Assembly: GCA_023438115.1 (NCBI GenBank)
Contig: JAEZEB010000371.1
Coordinates: 1-43,509, forward strand
Reading direction: 5' to 3'
Length of the DNA: 43,509 bases
From: Pseudomonadota bacterium
GTDB lineage: Bacteria; Pseudomonadota; Gammaproteobacteria; Burkholderiales; Burkholderiaceae_C
Position 1 is the first letter of the stretch, and every line of letters begins with the position of its first letter. The notes under the pieces are model-generated. The model worked only from the letters and a program-made list of their open reading frames with translations, searched no databases and was not told the origin of the DNA. Both the position numbers and the translations under genes were made by a program. Positions 33,552 to 42,625 of this stretch are shown here, piece by piece.

Positions 33552-35228
33552 CTACTTCCTGTCCCGCAGCTCCCGCCGCAGGATCTTGCCCACGGGGGTC
33601 TTGGGGAGGTCGGTGCGGAACTCGATCACGCGCGGCTGCTTGTAGCCGGTGAGGTTGGCCCGGCAGTATTCCTTGACCTTCTCCTCGGTGAGCGAGGGAT
33701 CCTTCTTCACGATCACCAGCTTCACCGCCTCGCCGGTCTTCTCGTCGGGCACGCCGACCACTGCGCACTCCAGCACGCCGTCGAGCTTGGCCACCACGTC
33801 CTCCACCTCGTTGGGATAGACGTTGAAGCCGGACACCAGCACCATGTCCTTCTTGCGGTCGACGATCTTGAAGAAGCCCTGCTCGTCCATCGTGCCGATG
33901 TCGCCGCTCTTGAAGTAGCCGTCGGCCGTCATGACCTTGGCCGACTCGTCGGGACGCTGCCAGTAGCCGGCCATCACCTGCGGGCCCTTGATGGCGATCT
34001 CGCCGGGCTGGCCCACGGGCACCTCGATGCCGTTGTCGTCCACGCACTTCATGTACGTGGACGGCAGCGGCACGCCGATGGTGCCGGTGAACTGCGTGCT
34101 CGTCACGGGGTTGCAGCTCGCCGACGGCGAGGTCTCGGACAGGCCGTAGCCCTCGCAGATCGGGCAGCCGGTCTTCTCCAGCCAGAGGTCGGCCACGGCA
34201 CCCTGCACCGCCATGCCGCCCCCCACGGAGACCTTGAGGTTGCTCCAGTCGACCTTGCCGAAGTCGGGGTGGTTGGCCAGGCCGTTGAAGAGGGTGTTCA
34301 CCGCCGGGAAGCTGTGGAACTTGTGCTTGGACAGTTCCTTGAGCACCGCCGGCAGGTCGCGCGGATTGGGGATCAGGATCAGCTTCCCGCCCGTGCGCAT
34401 GGACAGCATCATGCCGACCGTGAACGCGAAGATGTGGTACAGCGGCAGCGCGCAGATCGCCGTGGGCTGCTCGCTGGCGGGCACCTTGCCCATGACGGGC
34501 TGGTTCCAGGCCTCGGACTGCAGCACGTTGGCGATCACGTTCCTGTGCAGCAGCACCGCGCCCTTGGACACGCCGGTGGTGCCGCCGGTGTACTGCAGCA
34601 CGGCCACGTCCTCGGGCTTGATTTCCGGCTTGCGCAGCGTGCCGCTCTGGCCGCGGGCGATGGCGTCCTTGAAGCGCACGGCGCCGGGCAGCTCGTACGC
34701 CGGCACCATCTTCTTGACCTTGCGCACCACGTAGTTGACCAGCGCGCCCTTCAGGCCGCCGAGCATGTCGCCCATGGTGGCCAGCACGACGTGCTGCACC
34801 GGCGTCGCCTTGATGCACTGCTGCAGCGTGTTGGCGAAGTTCTCGATGATGACGATCGCCCTGGAGCCGGAGTCCTTGAGCTGGTGCTCCAGCTCGCGCG
34901 GCGTGTACAGCGGGTTGACGTTCACCACCACGAAGCCCGCGCGCAGGATGGCGGCCACCGCCACCGGGTACTGCGGCACGTTGGGCATCATGATCGCCAC
35001 GCGGTCGCCCTTGACCAGGCCGAGGCCCTGCAGGTAGGCGGCGAAGGCGCGGCTGAGCGAGTCGGTCTCGCCGTAGCTCACTTCCTTGCCCATGAAGCTG
35101 TAGGCCGGCCGCGCGGCGTACTTCTGGAAGCTCTCTTCCATCAGCTGCACCAGCGAGGCGTATTGCGTCGCGTCGATGTCGGCGGGCACGCCTTGCGGAT
35201 AGGCCCCCAGCCAGGGTCGGTTGTCCAT
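33552..35228 (-). CDS. fadD: Long-chain fatty acid--CoA ligase
   Basis: Activates fatty acids with ATP and CoA at the inner face of the membrane. The 558-residue acyl-adenylate-forming enzyme has the AMP-binding P-loop 'YTGGTTGVSKGA', 'EGYGLSETSPSASCNPV', 'GYFKSGDIGTMDEQGFF', and the C-terminal 'DRKKDMVLVSGFNVYPNEVE' and 'LPKTPVGKILRREL' with the catalytic lysine. Length and motifs match bacterial FadD. It starts 13 bases after the pntB stop, so it is probably co-transcribed with the transhydrogenase genes. Confidence 0.93.
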   Translation of the reverse strand: MDNRPWLGAYPQGVPADIDATQYASLVQLMEESFQKYAARPAYSFMGKEVSYGETDSLSRAFAAYLQGLGLVKGDRVAIMMPNVPQYPVAVAAILRAGFVVVNVNPLYTPRELEHQLKDSGSRAIVIIENFANTLQQCIKATPVQHVVLATMGDMLGGLKGALVNYVVRKVKKMVPAYELPGAVRFKDAIARGQSGTLRKPEIKPEDVAVLQYTGGTTGVSKGAVLLHRNVIANVLQSEAWNQPVMGKVPASEQPTAICALPLYHIFAFTVGMMLSMRTGGKLILIPNPRDLPAVLKELSKHKFHSFPAVNTLFNGLANHPDFGKVDWSNLKVSVGGGMAVQGAVADLWLEKTGCPICEGYGLSETSPSASCNPVTSTQFTGTIGVPLPSTYMKCVDDNGIEVPVGQPGEIAIKGPQVMAGYWQRPDESAKVMTADGYFKSGDIGTMDEQGFFKIVDRKKDMVLVSGFNVYPNEVEDVVAKLDGVLECAVVGVPDEKTGEAVKLVIVKKDPSLTEEKVKEYCRANLTGYKQPRVIEFRTDLPKTPVGKILRRELRDRK

Positions 35229-35241
35229 GCTTCTCGTCTCC

Positions 35242-36657
35242 TCAGGTCTTCAGTGCGGCCAGGACTTCATCCAGCATCTTCTTGGCGTCGCCGAACAGCA
35301 TGCGGTTGTTGTCCCTGTAGAACAGCGGATTGTCCACGCCGGCGTAGCCGGACGCCATGCTGCGCTTCATCACGATGGAAGTGCGGGCCTTCCACACCTC
35401 CAGCACCGGCATGCCGGCGATGGGACTGGCGGGATCGTCCTGCGCGGCCGGGTTCACGATGTCGTTGGCGCCGATGACCATGGCGACATCCGTCTCCGGA
35501 AAGTCCTCGTTGATCTCGTCCATTTCCAGCACGATGTCGTAGGGTACCTTGGCTTCGGCCAGCAGCACGTTCATGTGGCCCGGCATGCGCCCCGCCACCG
35601 GGTGGATGCCGAAGCGGACGTTCACGCCCTTCTCGCGCAGCAGCTTCGTGATCTCGAAGACCGTGTGCTGCGCCTGGGCCACCGCCATGCCGTAGCCGGG
35701 GACGATGATCACGTTCTTCGCGTCGCGCAGCATCTCGGCGGTCTCGGCCGCGCCGACCGGGGACACCTCGCCCTCGGGCTGGGCCGCGCCGCCCGGGGCC
35801 GTCGGCGCGCCGCCGCCCGTGCCGAAGCCCCCGGCGATCACGCTGAGGAAGTTGCGGTTCATGGCGCGGCACATGATGTACGAGAGGATCGCACCGGAGG
35901 AGCCGACCAGGGCGCCCACCACGATCAGCAGGTCGTTGCTCAGCATGAAGCCGGTGGCCGCGGCGGCCCAGCCGGAATAGCTGTTGAGCATGGACACGAC
36001 CACCGGCATGTCGGCGCCGCCGATGGCCATCACCATGTGGATGCCGAACAGCAGCGCGATCACGGTCATCACCAGCAGCGGCAGCATGCCGGCCTCGATG
36101 CTTTCGGCGCGCAGGAACTCGCGGCCGAACCAGATCACCACGAGCAAGCCGAGCAGGTTGATCCAGTGGCGCGCCGGCAGCAGCAGCGGCTTGCCGCCGA
36201 TCTTGCCGGACAGCTTGCCGAAGGCGACGATCGAGCCCGAGAAGGTCACCGCGCCGATCAGGATGCCGATGTAGATCTCCATCTCGTGGATGGTCTTCTC
36301 GGCGGGCGTGGGAAACACCGTGGACGTGTCGACGTAGCTGGCGAAGCCCACCAGGCAGGCCGCGAGGCCGACCAGGCTGTGCATCAGCGCGACCAGCTCC
36401 GGCATCTGCGTCATCTGCACCTTCCTGGCGGCGAACAGGCCGACGGCGCCGCCGACGACCAGCGCCCCGACGATCCAGGGATAGCCGGCCGGCGTGACGC
36501 GCGGCCCGAAGACCGTGGCCAGCACGGCCAGCGTCATGCCGATGATGCCGAACAGGTTGCCGCGGCGGGCGGTCTCCGGGTTTGCGAGGCCGCCCAGGCT
36601 CAGGATGAAGAGGATGGTGGCGGCGATGTAGGAGACGGTGGAGAGGTTGGCGTTCAT
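35242..36657 (-). CDS. pntB: NAD(P) transhydrogenase, beta subunit
   Basis: Inner-membrane subunit carrying the NADP(H)-binding domain of the proton-translocating transhydrogenase. The 471-residue protein has about eight or nine hydrophobic helices up to about residue 260, then a domain III Rossmann fold with 'VIIVPGYGMAVAQAQHTVFE', 'GRMPGHMNVLLAEAKVPYD' and 'VMVIGANDIVNPAAQDDPASP'. It lies 13 bases downstream of pntA. Confidence 0.97.
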   Translation of the reverse strand: MNANLSTVSYIAATILFILSLGGLANPETARRGNLFGIIGMTLAVLATVFGPRVTPAGYPWIVGALVVGGAVGLFAARKVQMTQMPELVALMHSLVGLAACLVGFASYVDTSTVFPTPAEKTIHEMEIYIGILIGAVTFSGSIVAFGKLSGKIGGKPLLLPARHWINLLGLLVVIWFGREFLRAESIEAGMLPLLVMTVIALLFGIHMVMAIGGADMPVVVSMLNSYSGWAAAATGFMLSNDLLIVVGALVGSSGAILSYIMCRAMNRNFLSVIAGGFGTGGGAPTAPGGAAQPEGEVSPVGAAETAEMLRDAKNVIIVPGYGMAVAQAQHTVFEITKLLREKGVNVRFGIHPVAGRMPGHMNVLLAEAKVPYDIVLEMDEINEDFPETDVAMVIGANDIVNPAAQDDPASPIAGMPVLEVWKARTSIVMKRSMASGYAGVDNPLFYRDNNRMLFGDAKKMLDEVLAALKT

Positions 36658-36670
36658 GTCCTGTCCCTCC

Positions 36671-38326
36671 TCACTTGCGGAACATGGCCAGCATGCGCCG
36701 CGTGACCGCGAAGCCGCCGAACATGTTGATCGCCGTCAGCGCCAGCGCCAGCACGGCCAGGCCCAGGATCAGCAGGTTGGGCCGGTCGGCCGCGCCGTCG
36801 GTAAGCGGCGGCGCCACCTGGATCAGCGCGCCGATGGCGATGATCGAGGAGATGGCGTTGGTCACGCTCATGAGCGGCGTGTGCAGCGAGGGCGTCACGT
36901 TCCAGATCACCATGTAGCCCACGAAGCAGGCCAGCACGAAGACCACGAAGTGCGACAGGAAGCTGGCCGGGGCATACAGGCCCACCAGCAGGAACAGCAG
37001 CGCGCCGATGGCGAACACGATGGCCAGCGACTTCGCCGACATCGGTTCACCCGCACCATGGCCATGACCCTTGGGCGCGGCCACGGGCGCCGCGGCTGCC
37101 TTGGGCTTGGCGGCCGCCGCCGGGATCTTCGGCGGTGGCGGCGGCCAGGTGATGTTGCCTTCCTTGATCACCGTCAGGCCGCGGATGGCGTCGTCGTCCA
37201 TGTTGACGTCGATCCGGCCGTCCTTGCCCTTGCACAGCTCCTCGGCCAGGCGCAGCAGGTTGGTCGAATAGAGCGTCGACGACTGCTTGGCCAGGCGGCT
37301 GGCCAGGTCCGTGTAGCCGACGATGGTCACGCCGTGCTTCACCACGGCCTGCCCGGGTTCGGTCAGCTCGCAGTTGCCACCCTGCTCGGCGGCCATGTCG
37401 ACGATCACGCTGCCCGGCTTCATGCTGCGCACCATCTCCGCCGTGATCAGCTTCGGCGCCGGCTTGCCGGGGATCAGGGCGGTCGTGATGATGATGTCGG
37501 CGTCCTTGGCCTCGCGCGCATACATCTCGCGCTGCGCCTGCTGGAAGCCTTCGCTCATCACCTTGGCGTAGCCGCCGCCGCCCGAGCCCTCTTCCTCGTA
37601 GTCGACCTTGACGAACTCGCCGCCCAGCGACACCACCTGGTCGGCAACCTCGGCGCGCGTGTCGTTGGCGCGCACGATCGCACCCAGGTTGGCCGCGGTG
37701 CCGATCGCCGCCAGGCCGGCGACGCCGGCGCCGGCGATGAAGACCCGCGCCGGCGGGATCTTCCCGGCGGCGGTGACCTGGCCGTTGAAGAAGCGGCCGA
37801 ATGCATTGGCGGCCTCGATCACGGCGCGGTAGCCGCTGATGCCCGCCATGGACGTCAGCGCGTCCATCTTCTGCGCGCGCGAGAGCTGGCGCGGCAGCGA
37901 GTCGATGGCCAGCACGGTCGCACCGCGGGCGGCCAGCTGCTGCATCAGCTCGGGGTTCTGCGCCGGCCAGACGAAGCCGATGAGCGTCGCGCCCGGGCGC
38001 AGCATCTGCACTTCCTGCGGCGTCGGCGGGCGCACCTTGAACACGATGTCGGCGCGCGACCAGAGCTGCGCCGCATCCGGAACGACCTCGGCGCCGGCGG
38101 CGCGATAGGTATCGTCGGCGAAATTGGACGGGTCGCCGGCGCCGCTTTCCACGGCGACGGCGAAGCCGAGCTTCACGAGCCGCGCGACGACGTCGGGCAC
38201 CGTCGCGACGCGCTTCTCGCCGGCGGCCGTCTCCTTCGGGACACCGATCAGCAGGGGCGCGGCGGCCGGCGGCACGGCAGCGCCCGGTTCACCTGCCGGG
38301 ACGGCGGCAGGAGCAGCGGATTGCAT
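36671..38326 (-). CDS. pntA: NAD(P) transhydrogenase, alpha subunit (fused form)
   Basis: NAD(H)-binding subunit with C-terminal membrane helices; with PntB it reduces NADP+ using NADH and the proton gradient. The 551-residue protein has the catalytic domain I (residues about 27-400: 'IGVPKETAAGEKRVATVPD', 'RVFIAGAGVAGLAAIGTAANLGA'), a Pro/Ala linker (about 405-440) and three or four helices at the end, so alpha1 and alpha2 are fused as in E. coli. About 25 extra Ala/Pro residues precede the first strand. GAGGAG lies eight bases before the ATG at 38326. Confidence 0.96.
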   Translation of the reverse strand: MQSAAPAAVPAGEPGAAVPPAAAPLLIGVPKETAAGEKRVATVPDVVARLVKLGFAVAVESGAGDPSNFADDTYRAAGAEVVPDAAQLWSRADIVFKVRPPTPQEVQMLRPGATLIGFVWPAQNPELMQQLAARGATVLAIDSLPRQLSRAQKMDALTSMAGISGYRAVIEAANAFGRFFNGQVTAAGKIPPARVFIAGAGVAGLAAIGTAANLGAIVRANDTRAEVADQVVSLGGEFVKVDYEEEGSGGGGYAKVMSEGFQQAQREMYAREAKDADIIITTALIPGKPAPKLITAEMVRSMKPGSVIVDMAAEQGGNCELTEPGQAVVKHGVTIVGYTDLASRLAKQSSTLYSTNLLRLAEELCKGKDGRIDVNMDDDAIRGLTVIKEGNITWPPPPPKIPAAAAKPKAAAAPVAAPKGHGHGAGEPMSAKSLAIVFAIGALLFLLVGLYAPASFLSHFVVFVLACFVGYMVIWNVTPSLHTPLMSVTNAISSIIAIGALIQVAPPLTDGAADRPNLLILGLAVLALALTAINMFGGFAVTRRMLAMFRK

Positions 38327-38492
38327 GAATTTTTCTCCTCGTTCGCGACTTGGCTTGTTGCTTCGCTTGTCTGAACCGGAGCTTACATGAAAGGCTGTTG
38401 AGCTCTCCCTCGATCGGCGATGCATTTCCATAACTCCCGGGCGATGCAGCGCCGCGGCACGGCCCAGTTCGCGTCCGTCCCGCGAAGGCTGG

Positions 38493-38522
38493 GTCCTACA
38501 GGGCGGCGAGGCGCAGTCCGAC
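38493..38522 (-). promoter_or_regulatory. Promoter-like motif upstream of pntA
   Basis: On the minus strand TCGGAC (38521-38516), 17 bases, then TAGGAC (38498-38493), directed at pntA; the ATG is about 167 bases downstream. The GTCGGAC-N15-TGTAGGA form is identical to the one before the patatin gene. The 231-base gap between pntA and the next gene otherwise shows nothing I can name. Confidence 0.4.
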
Positions 38523-38557
38523 GTGGCTGAGCTTGATGGCTCACGAACACTGATCGC

Positions 38558-39280
38558 ATGGCACGTGCAGCTTCCCTCCCCAACTCCCTCTCCGGCGCGG
38601 GTGCGTCCAACGTGATCTACCTCGGCGCATCGCTGTGCCGCCGCAAGTTCGAACTGTTCTATCCCGAGGGCTTCGAGGACGAGACCTACCTGGTCGCCGA
38701 GCGCGCCGCGAAGGAGCGCGCGCACCTCGAGTGGGACGCGGAACTCGCGCCCGCCACCTTCCGCAAGCTGCTCGCGCGCGGCGAGTTCCGCGCGGTGTGC
38801 GACGCCGCCGTGCGCATCGAGGCGCGTTCCAACCTGCTGTTCTCCTTCGAGCGCATGGCGCTGCGCGACGCGGTGAAGACGCCGGCCGGCGCGCGGCTGT
38901 TCGCGACCGAGCTGTATGCTTTCCTCTACGGCCACGGCTCGCCGCAGCGCCGCTTCAACGACTGGATCGAGGCCCTGTCGGACCTGCCGCAGCGCAAGAG
39001 CCGCGTGCTCACCTGGCCGGTGGCCACGGTCTTCGGTTTCATCGCGCGGCCCGACCGGCACATGCTGTTCAAGCCGCGCGCGATGCGCAAGGCGGCGCAC
39101 CTGTACGGCTATGCACTGGACTATCGGCCCACGCCCGCGTGGTCGGTCTACCAGGACCTGCTGACGTTCGCGGCCGTCGTGCGCCGAGATCTCGAACGCA
39201 AGCCGGGCTTCCGCGCCCGCGACCTGATCGACCTGCAGTCCTTCATCTGGGTGCAGGGGGCGCCGGAGTACGAGTCCTGA
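38558..39280 (+). CDS. Conserved hypothetical protein, 240 aa
   Basis: A 240-residue soluble protein without signal or membrane helices. I recall uncharacterised proteins sharing its C-terminal half: 'RVLTWPVATVFGFIARPDRHMLFKPRAMRKAA' as a region, 'YALDYRPTPAWSVYQDLL', and the ending 'ARDLIDLQSFIWVQGAPEYES'. No catalytic motif stands out and I assign no function. The ATG at 38558 follows a 231-base gap; pntA is divergent. Its last 38 bases overlap the 3' end of the convergent frameshifted membrane protein. Confidence 0.8.
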   Translation: MARAASLPNSLSGAGASNVIYLGASLCRRKFELFYPEGFEDETYLVAERAAKERAHLEWDAELAPATFRKLLARGEFRAVCDAAVRIEARSNLLFSFERMALRDAVKTPAGARLFATELYAFLYGHGSPQRRFNDWIEALSDLPQRKSRVLTWPVATVFGFIARPDRHMLFKPRAMRKAAHLYGYALDYRPTPAWSVYQDLLTFAAVVRRDLERKPGFRARDLIDLQSFIWVQGAPEYES

Positions 39281-39810
39281 GCGCCCGCAGGCAGCGCAGC
39301 GTTTCCTCCGCCATCGGCAGCAGGTTGAAGACCAGGACGGCCGCTGCCGCCCCGAGCAGCCAGGCCGCAGGCCAGGGCTGCGCCTTGAAGCGGAAGCCGA
39401 GGTCCGCCTCGCCCGGGCCGAACAGCGCGTGCACCTGGGGCCAGGCGATCACGGCCAGCAGGATCACGAGCACCAGGGGCAGGATTTCCATGAAGCTGTG
39501 CACCATCTGCTCGCCGGGCCGCACTTCGCGCCGGGGCACCGTGTAGCGCAGCTCCACATAGGTCGTGGCCTCGTGCGCGAGGAAGGCGGCGAGCGCCAGC
39601 AACACGACGCCCGCCGTGATTTCCAGCAAGGCGGCGGCCACCAGCGCGACCCCTGCCTGCGCCAGCAGCAGCCAGTGGAAGAGGTTTTCGCGCAGGCCGC
39701 TGGTCTGCGCGATGGCCGTGCGCCGGTGGCACCACCAGTCGGCCAGGCCGGCGGGCGATCCACAAGGGGACGACCACGGCCCTCAGCAGGCTCTCGGCGA
39801 TGGCGTCCAT
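39243..39810 (-). pseudogene. Membrane protein gene with a one-base frameshift
   Basis: The start ATG at 39810 reads MDAIAESLLRAVVVPLWI and then, in the same frame, loses sense. From 39750 downward a neighbouring frame continues as GLADWWCHRRTAIAQTSGLR, then 'ENLFHWLLLAQAGVALVAAALLEITAGVV' to the stop at 39243. Removing one G from the GGG at 39753-39755 joins them into one ~188-residue protein with about four membrane helices (W-I-A-A-G-L-A-D at the join). I have seen similar uncharacterised membrane proteins in Burkholderiales, but I have no function for it. Without correction only a truncated 132-codon frame from 39641 is left. A sequencing error in the short G-run is as likely as a true mutation. 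Confidence 0.75.
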
Positions 39811-39865
39811 GGCGGCTTGGTGAAGGGCAAGCTCCGGATTCTGCTGAACTTCCGGATAATGCGCC

Positions 39866-40387
39866 ATGGACAAGCGCTGGCGACCGAGCGTCACCGTGGC
39901 CGCCGTGATCGAGCGGGACGGCCGCTTCCTCATGATCGAGGAAGAAACTTCCGAGGGCATCCGCATCAACAACCCGGCTGGCCACCTCGAGCCCGGGGAG
40001 ACGCCCGCGGAGGGCTGCGCGCGTGAGGCGCTGGAGGAGACCGCCTGGCTCTTCCGCCCCACGCACCTGCTGGGCGTGTACATCTCGCGCTTCCAGCGCT
40101 CCACCACCGGCGAGGACATCACCTACCTGCGCTTCGCCTTCACCGGCGAACTGGGCGAGCACGTGCCCGGCCGCGCGCTGGACCAGGGCATCCTGCGCAC
40201 GCTGTGGATGACGCCGGAGGAGCTGCGCGCCACCGTGCCGCAGCACCGCAGCCCGCTGGTCCTGCGCAGCATGGAAGACTATCTCGCGGGCGTGCGCTAT
40301 CCCCTGGACGCGATCTACTGCGACCCCGAGATCCGCGGCCCCGGCGTGCGCGAGCACACGGGCAGCGGCGACGGCGAAGGCCGGTAG
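39866..40387 (+). CDS. Nudix hydrolase (NudJ-like)
   Basis: A 173-residue cytoplasmic hydrolase of nucleoside di- and triphosphates or thiamine pyrophosphates. The Nudix box runs from G39 to W61 with E45, R53-E54 and E57-E58 in place (GHLEPGETPAEGCAREALEE); the usual Gly near the end is replaced (EETAW). The N-terminal 'PSVTVAAVIERDGRFLMIEE' is typical of NudJ. mnmA follows in the same direction after 55 bases, an order also known for nudJ and mnmA in E. coli. Confidence 0.92.
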   Translation: MDKRWRPSVTVAAVIERDGRFLMIEEETSEGIRINNPAGHLEPGETPAEGCAREALEETAWLFRPTHLLGVYISRFQRSTTGEDITYLRFAFTGELGEHVPGRALDQGILRTLWMTPEELRATVPQHRSPLVLRSMEDYLAGVRYPLDAIYCDPEIRGPGVREHTGSGDGEGR

Positions 40388-40442
40388 CTTCCCGCTTTCC
40401 CCTCGCGCACGGGGACAAAGGCCGGGCTGGGATAATCGCGCC

Positions 40443-41570
40443 ATGGTTCGCAAGCCGCGCGTCGTGGTCGGTCTGAGCGGGGGCGTGGACTCCGCGGTCA
40501 GCGCGTACCTGCTCAAGCAGCAGGGCCACGAGGTCGGCGGCATCTTCATGAAGAACTGGGAAGACGACGACGACGGCGAGTACTGCTCCTCCAACGAGGA
40601 CTTCGTCGACGCCGCCGCCGTCGCCGACGTGATCGGCATCGAGATCGAGCACGTCAACTTCGCCGCCGAATACAAGGACCGCGTCTTCGCCGAGTTCCTG
40701 CGCGAGTACCAGGCCGGCCGCACGCCCAACCCGGACGTGCTGTGCAACGCGGAGATCAAGTTCAAGGCCTTCCTCGACCACGCCCTGCGCCTGGGCGCGG
40801 AGAAGATCGCCACCGGCCACTACGCGCGCGTGCGCGAACGCGCGGGCCGCTTCGAGCTGCTCAAGGGCCTGGACGACACCAAGGACCAGAGCTATTTCCT
40901 GCACCGGCTCACCCAGGCGCAGCTGTCGAAGTCGCTGTTCCCCGTGGGCGAGCTGCGCAAGACCGAGGTGCGGCGCGTGGCCGAGGAGATCGGCCTGCCC
41001 AACGCGAAGAAGAAGGATTCCACCGGCATCTGCTTCATCGGCGAGCGGCCCTTCCGCGAATTCCTCAACCGCTACATCAGCAAGGAGCCGGGCCCGATCA
41101 AGGACCCCACGGGCCGCGTGATCGGCCGCCACCAGGGCCTGTCGTTCTACACGCTGGGCCAGCGCCAGGGCCTGGGCATAGGCGGCGTGAAGGACAAGGG
41201 CGCGCAGCGCGGCGGCGGCGAGCACGCGCCGTGGTTCGTCGCCCGCAAGGACGTGGCGAAGAACACGCTGTGGGTGGTGCAGGGACACGACCATCCCTGG
41301 CTGCTGTCGTCGGCGCTGCAGGCGGACGACGTGAGCTGGATCGCCGGCGAACCGCCGGCGCCGGGCAACTACGCGGCCAAAACGCGCTACCGCCAGGCCG
41401 ATGCGCCTTGCGTCCTCGACGCGGCGGAAGGCGGCTTCACCCTGCGCTTCCCGCAGGAGCCGCAATGGGCCGTCACCCCCGGGCAGTCCGCGGTGCTGTA
41501 CGACGGTGAAGTCTGCCTGGGCGGCGGCATCATCGCCGCCGCGACGGCCGCGGTGTTGCAGCCCGCCTGA
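40443..41570 (+). CDS. mnmA: tRNA-specific 2-thiouridylase
   Basis: Thiolates U34 in the wobble position of tRNA-Lys, -Glu and -Gln. The 375-residue protein has the PP-loop SGGVDS at 12-17, the catalytic Cys101 in 'NPDVLCNAEIKF' and Cys197 in 'DSTGICFIGERPF'. Length and order of motifs match bacterial MnmA. It lies downstream of the Nudix gene and converges with the SRPBCC gene; a 6-base stem (GCCTGA/TCAGGC, 41565-41579) covers both stop codons. Confidence 0.98.
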   Translation: MVRKPRVVVGLSGGVDSAVSAYLLKQQGHEVGGIFMKNWEDDDDGEYCSSNEDFVDAAAVADVIGIEIEHVNFAAEYKDRVFAEFLREYQAGRTPNPDVLCNAEIKFKAFLDHALRLGAEKIATGHYARVRERAGRFELLKGLDDTKDQSYFLHRLTQAQLSKSLFPVGELRKTEVRRVAEEIGLPNAKKKDSTGICFIGERPFREFLNRYISKEPGPIKDPTGRVIGRHQGLSFYTLGQRQGLGIGGVKDKGAQRGGGEHAPWFVARKDVAKNTLWVVQGHDHPWLLSSALQADDVSWIAGEPPAPGNYAAKTRYRQADAPCVLDAAEGGFTLRFPQEPQWAVTPGQSAVLYDGEVCLGGGIIAAATAAVLQPA

Positions 41571-41573
41571 GCT

Positions 41574-42029
41574 TCAGGCCGCTTCGCGCTCGCACAGTGC
41601 CTTCAGCAGCGCCAGGGCCTTGGGCCAGGCCTCGTTCATGAAGGCCTCGTACGAGTCCAGCGAGTCCATCTCCACCTGCACTTCGGTGGCACCGCCGGGC
41701 TGCGCGACGAAGCGGTAGTTCTCGTAGGCGGGCGCCCAGGCCTTCACGGCGGGGCTGTCGAGGTCCTCGCTGCCGTCCGCGCGGAGCTCGCCGAGGTGGC
41801 GGATGGAAACGAACTCGCCGCGCCGGTTCTCCGCGATCTCGGCGACCATGCCGCCGACGCCCGGCCCGACGAAGCGGATGCGCTGGCCGGGCTCCCAACT
41901 GCCTTCGTACCGGGACCCTTCCATGAAGGCGGCGGTCCATTCGCGGTAGCTGTCGGGCGCCAGCATCCGCTGCCACACGCGCTCGGGCGGCGCCTGGATG
42001 ACGGTGGAGAAACGCAGGGTCTTCTTCAT
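41574..42029 (-). CDS. SRPBCC-family (START/Bet v1-like) protein
   Basis: A 151-residue protein with the helix-grip fold pattern of polyketide cyclase/AHSA1-like domains: 'RFSTVIQAPPERVWQRMLAPDSYREW' at the N-terminus and a C-terminal helix 'YEAFMNEAWPKALALLKALCE'. Members bind hydrophobic ligands; the ligand here is unknown. No signal peptide. The gap of 79 bases to the upstream DUF1697 gene shows no feature I can name. Confidence 0.88.
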   Translation of the reverse strand: MKKTLRFSTVIQAPPERVWQRMLAPDSYREWTAAFMEGSRYEGSWEPGQRIRFVGPGVGGMVAEIAENRRGEFVSIRHLGELRADGSEDLDSPAVKAWAPAYENYRFVAQPGGATEVQVEMDSLDSYEAFMNEAWPKALALLKALCEREAA

Positions 42030-42108
42030 CGGGTCTCCTGGTGCAAGGCCGCGAGCATCGCCGCTATTTCGGCGCGGGAGTTCGACAAAAGGTAACGGGC
42101 CGGGCCCT

Positions 42109-42621
42109 TCAGGCCACGGCGCACTTGCGCACGGTTTCCCAGGTGCGCGTGGTCACTTCCTTGCCGAAGGTCTTCTCGATCAGGCGCATGAACACGGGAT
42201 TGCCCGCCTCGGGCACGTAGGCCGTCAGCACCTCGCGGCCTCGGACGCCCAGGATGCGCGCGCCCTGCACCTCGGCGGGCAGCTGCACGTGGGGCGGATC
42301 GCTGCGCAGGAAGGTGACGACGCGCTTGGCGCCCGCGGGCAGCTTCACCCGCGCGAAGGGATCGGCCGCCAGCAGTTCCTCCAGCCCGGCGACCGGCCGC
42401 ACGATGGTGAGGAAGCCCTGCGGAAGCGCGGCGTCCATCGCCTTTTCCGCCTTGCGCTGCAACGCCTCGACCGACGCGCTGCGCGCATCGAACACCACGT
42501 TGCCGCTCGCCAGCACCGTCTTCACGTTGGTGAAGCCCGCGGCCTCGAAGGCCTGCTTCAGCTGCGGCATCTTCGCGTTCATCGGGCTCACGCCGCGCAG
42601 GAAGGCCACGTAGCGGGGCAT
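42109..42621 (-). CDS. DUF1697 family protein
   Basis: A 170-residue cytoplasmic protein starting MPRYVAFLRGVSPMNAKMPQ, the classic DUF1697 opening, with 'VKTVLASGNVVFDA' and a C-terminal 'TRTWETVRKCAVA' (TRNWNTV-like motif). The family is widespread in bacteria and has no firm function. It starts four bases after the stop of the YihY/BrkB gene, so the two are co-transcribed. Confidence 0.93.
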   Translation of the reverse strand: MPRYVAFLRGVSPMNAKMPQLKQAFEAAGFTNVKTVLASGNVVFDARSASVEALQRKAEKAMDAALPQGFLTIVRPVAGLEELLAADPFARVKLPAGAKRVVTFLRSDPPHVQLPAEVQGARILGVRGREVLTAYVPEAGNPVFMRLIEKTFGKEVTTRTWETVRKCAVA

Positions 42622-42625
42622 GGCT

